Positions 61,776 through 64,000 of a DNA stretch of 64,000 bases are shown here, piece after piece; position 1 is the stretch's first letter, and each line of letters opens with the position of its first letter. Where the stretch lies: assembly GCA_030653985.1 (NCBI GenBank), contig JAURYJ010000040.1, positions 1 through 64,000 of the forward strand, given 5' to 3'. The position numbers and the translations under genes are program-made. Below the pieces are notes generated by a model. That model saw nothing but the letters and a program-made list of their open reading frames with translations. It was not told where the DNA came from and ran no database searches. This stretch comes from Methylobacter sp. Lineage in GTDB: Bacteria > Pseudomonadota > Gammaproteobacteria > Methylococcales > Methylomonadaceae.

Positions 61776-63632
61776 GTGTTATTTAATTCACATAAAGAAG
61801 AAGTCATTATTATTGCTGAAAATGATACATCTTCAGCCGCAAAGATCACTAATGAATTACAGAGTAATAACTTTTATAATTTTAAATTTGCCGTTAATGG
61901 CGCTGAAATTCATAATATTATCAGAAAGTATTACCAAAACCCCGAAGCAATAGGCCTAATTATTGTCAGTGACAACTTACCCGGTTGTCAGATTAAAGGT
62001 TTGTATAAATCTTTTTCTGATGGCAACGGTGGGGTATTTATTCCTCTTATTGTTTTGAAAAAAAACTTATATCCAGATTATGATTGGCCTTTGGGTAGCC
62101 AATATCTTGTTCATCATTTAAAAGAGCACTATAGCTCGGTTGAGTTGCAGATGGTGGTTAATTTTTTCATTTGTTTAAAAAATGAAAAATATCTGAGTTA
62201 CAAACAGCAAGAAAGACTATTGACAGAATTATCTGAACGAAAACTTGTCGATGCAAAGCTTCAGTACCTAGTTATACATGATGAACTCACCGGCCTGCTT
62301 AACCGGAGCAGTTTAGAACAACATATTCAACTAACATTAAACCGAAATAGCAGTAGGACTTTTTCTCAGGACAGTGTGCTATTGTTTATCGACCTTGATC
62401 GGTTCAGTTTGTTTAATGAACTGGAAGGTTTTGATGTTGGCGACCGTTTGTTGACAGAAGTCGTCGGTTTGATAAGGAACATATTAAATAATGTTGGGCT
62501 ATTTGCCCGAATTGACTCGGATAAATTCGGTCTTTATCTGGATAACTGTACCATTCTTCAAGCTGAAATATGGTCGAAAAAGATCAAAACATCTATCGAT
62601 GAATTCCGCTTTATAATTGAAAAAGTTGCTTACAATATCACTGCTTCTATAGGATTAAGTTCATTAAATTCTGCAAAATTAATACTACATCCCCGAGAAC
62701 TTATTTTTCAGGCTCATCAGGCTTGTTGTATGGCCAAGACTTATGGGGGTAATACCATCTGGAAATATAACAGTGAAGATGCTGCCATTAGAGAAAGGCA
62801 TCGTGATATTTATTGGGTTCCAATCATAAGAGAGGCTTTAATAAGCAAACGTTTTTTTTTAGTATTTCAGCCCGTTGTGAAACTGATTAATGGTGAGGTT
62901 TCTCATTATGAAGTCTTAATTCGATTAAGGCGCGAAGATGGTGTAATAATCGGTCCTGGTGAGTTTATTCTAGCCGCTGAAAGAATGGGCTTGATTCATG
63001 GTATTGATTTATGGGTAGTCGAAAGTGCCATTGATTATCTTGCTACGCTGCCCGCCAAGCAGTCGCATATTTCTTTGGCAATCAATTTGTCCAGCGTTGC
63101 TTTTCAAGATTTATCTTTATTGCCAATGATTAAACAAAAACTTGAAATGACCGGTGTCAGAGCCGAACGCCTTACCTTTGAAATTACTGAGACAGCGGCT
63201 GTAGAAAATTATAAACAAACAAGGTCGATGATTAATCACATACGTGCTTTGGGCTGTCATTTTGCGTTAGATGATTTTGGTGCTGGTTTTTGCTCTTTTA
63301 ACTATTTAAAAACGTTTCCAGTGGATTATGTGAAAATTGACGGTCAGTTTATTAAAAATTTGTTGAATAACGAAACAGACCAGATGTTGGTGCGATCAAT
63401 GCATCAAATTGCGAAAAAAATGGGTAAAAAAACCATAGCTGAATTTGTCGAATGCCCAAAAACAATTCAATTTTTAAGGGTAATAGGTATCGATTATGGG
63501 CAAGGTTATATTTTTGGTAAACCCAGTGAGCAGTTACTGGCGCGGAATGCTTTTCATGATTTAGTGAACACTCCTGTTCAACCAGAGATTTTTACCCAAT
63601 TTAAAATAGAACCCTGTTCACGCTACAGCTGA
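61776..63632 (+). CDS. Response-regulator-like GGDEF-EAL protein
   Basis: 618 residues from GTG with GGAG 6 nt upstream. Receiver-like N-terminal domain (residues 1-130; EVIIIAENDTSSAAKITNELQSN, without an obvious phosphoacceptor Asp at the usual place), a GGDEF domain that is degenerate (DSDKF replaces GGDEF) and an EAL domain (EVLIRLR, NLSSVAF, FEITETAA, DDFGAGFCSFNYLKTFPVDYVKID) that keeps the key metal ligands. Likely a c-di-GMP phosphodiesterase. Confidence 0.9.
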   Translation: MLFNSHKEEVIIIAENDTSSAAKITNELQSNNFYNFKFAVNGAEIHNIIRKYYQNPEAIGLIIVSDNLPGCQIKGLYKSFSDGNGGVFIPLIVLKKNLYPDYDWPLGSQYLVHHLKEHYSSVELQMVVNFFICLKNEKYLSYKQQERLLTELSERKLVDAKLQYLVIHDELTGLLNRSSLEQHIQLTLNRNSSRTFSQDSVLLFIDLDRFSLFNELEGFDVGDRLLTEVVGLIRNILNNVGLFARIDSDKFGLYLDNCTILQAEIWSKKIKTSIDEFRFIIEKVAYNITASIGLSSLNSAKLILHPRELIFQAHQACCMAKTYGGNTIWKYNSEDAAIRERHRDIYWVPIIREALISKRFFLVFQPVVKLINGEVSHYEVLIRLRREDGVIIGPGEFILAAERMGLIHGIDLWVVESAIDYLATLPAKQSHISLAINLSSVAFQDLSLLPMIKQKLEMTGVRAERLTFEITETAAVENYKQTRSMINHIRALGCHFALDDFGAGFCSFNYLKTFPVDYVKIDGQFIKNLLNNETDQMLVRSMHQIAKKMGKKTIAEFVECPKTIQFLRVIGIDYGQGYIFGKPSEQLLARNAFHDLVNTPVQPEIFTQFKIEPCSRYS

Positions 63633-63700
63633 ATAACCTTAAGAACCTGAACATTGTTAATCTATTCATAATCTGCGTTTCTTCTGTTACGGACTGGTTA

Positions 63701-64000
63701 CTATTTTCCAATGCAGAAACTAGAAAATATTTTCCCCAGTAAATCATCCGAAGTGAATTTTCCGGTAATTTCCGCAAGGCTGTTTTGCGCTTGTCTTAAG
63801 TCTTCCGCGACCAGTTCTCCGGCCTGACTGCCTCTCAATTGGTTTAAGGCGCTATCAACAAACTCATGGCCTTTGTTCAAGGCGTCTATGTGCCGTCTTC
63901 GAGCAATAAAAACATTGTCCGTAGCTTCATTAAAACCGACGCTCTGTTTGAGGTGTTGTTTTAATAATGCCATGCCGTTGCCGGTTTTAATAGACAAGTA
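63701..64000 (-). CDS. mnmE: tRNA modification GTPase MnmE, C-terminal part (runs off window)
   Basis: About 100 residues present, ending [23 protein letters not shown]-type C-terminus with the conserved [17 protein letters not shown] and [15 protein letters not shown] are MnmE helical-domain motifs; the start [11 protein letters not shown] belongs to the G domain. The 5' part lies to the right of the window. MnmE modifies wobble uridine of tRNAs; it usually neighbours yidC, rpmH and dnaA. Confidence 0.96.
   Translation of the reverse strand, partial: YLSIKTGNGMALLKQHLKQSVGFNEATDNVFIARRRHIDALNKGHEFVDSALNQLRGSQAGELVAEDLRQAQNSLAEITGKFTSDDLLGKIFSSFCIGK

Noticed and set aside
1-64000. tRNA or rRNA genes
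   Set aside because: No cloverleaf-type T-arm signatures or rRNA words were noticed on either strand, although a covariance-model scan was not possible.

Overview
The window looks like chromosomal DNA of a gammaproteobacterium, most likely a methanotroph-type lineage (order Methylococcales). This placement is inference. It rests on the gene neighbourhoods (mrp-dcd next to metG, trxA/rho/rhlB, mutY-yggX, the C-terminus of mnmE at the right edge), a full type II secretion operon, LPS heptosyltransferases and copper-related RiPP genes. No methane oxidation gene, rRNA or tRNA was seen.

Layout. 1-4.6 kb: a nitric-oxide module with two truncated haemoglobins, a ferredoxin-FAD reductase, a MOSC protein and an Rrf2/NsrR regulator that has near-perfect NsrR operators beside it. 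4.6-14.8 kb: housekeeping genes (thrB, rnfB-like, metG, mrp, dcd, cbpA-cbpM). dcd is interrupted by a 381-residue intein carrying an HNH nuclease. 14.9-19.1 kb: a phosphate-type porin behind a six-unit Pho box, two unrecognised or poorly known proteins, and rpiA. 19.2-29.8 kb: a T2SS operon gspEFGHIJKLMCD on the minus strand. 30.1-36.2 kb: waaC-waaF, ilvE, glnE. 37.0-39.3 kb: an HvfABC-type operon (Cys-rich precursor with EGAC repeats, DUF692/MNIO enzyme, DUF2063 partner) predicted to make a modified copper-binding peptide. 39.5-49.9 kb: nth, asmA-like, mutY-yggX, a secreted ATP-dependent DNA ligase, rho, trxA, rhlB, yrfG, nudE. 50.0-57.1 kb: a moxR-DUF58-DUF4381-batA-batB/C-batD operon. 57.1-57.7 kb: an AT-rich gap with four perfect and two near-perfect DnaA boxes, a candidate replication origin. 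57.7-64 kb: an SDR enzyme, small exported proteins, a decayed IS5-type transposase, HDOD and GGDEF/EAL signalling proteins, and the end of mnmE.

The most unusual signal is a family of dispersed elements of about 53 bp bounded by ATCGCC/GGCGAT. Six copies occur (gspL, gspJ, three in glnE, and the DUF58 gene), all inside coding sequence and all keeping the host frame. The consensus has no stop codon in any of the six frames, and its internal hairpin shows compensatory base changes. It resembles in concept the palindromic elements that insert into Rickettsia genes. A second GC-rich repeat (GGCGAAAGGC type) occurs between genes and also encodes part of the prepilin leader peptides of GspG, GspH and GspJ. 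A third element of about 150 bp, with a CRISPR-repeat-like end, lies upstream of both glnE and batD. The genome therefore appears heavily colonised by small repeats, several of which have become protein-coding.
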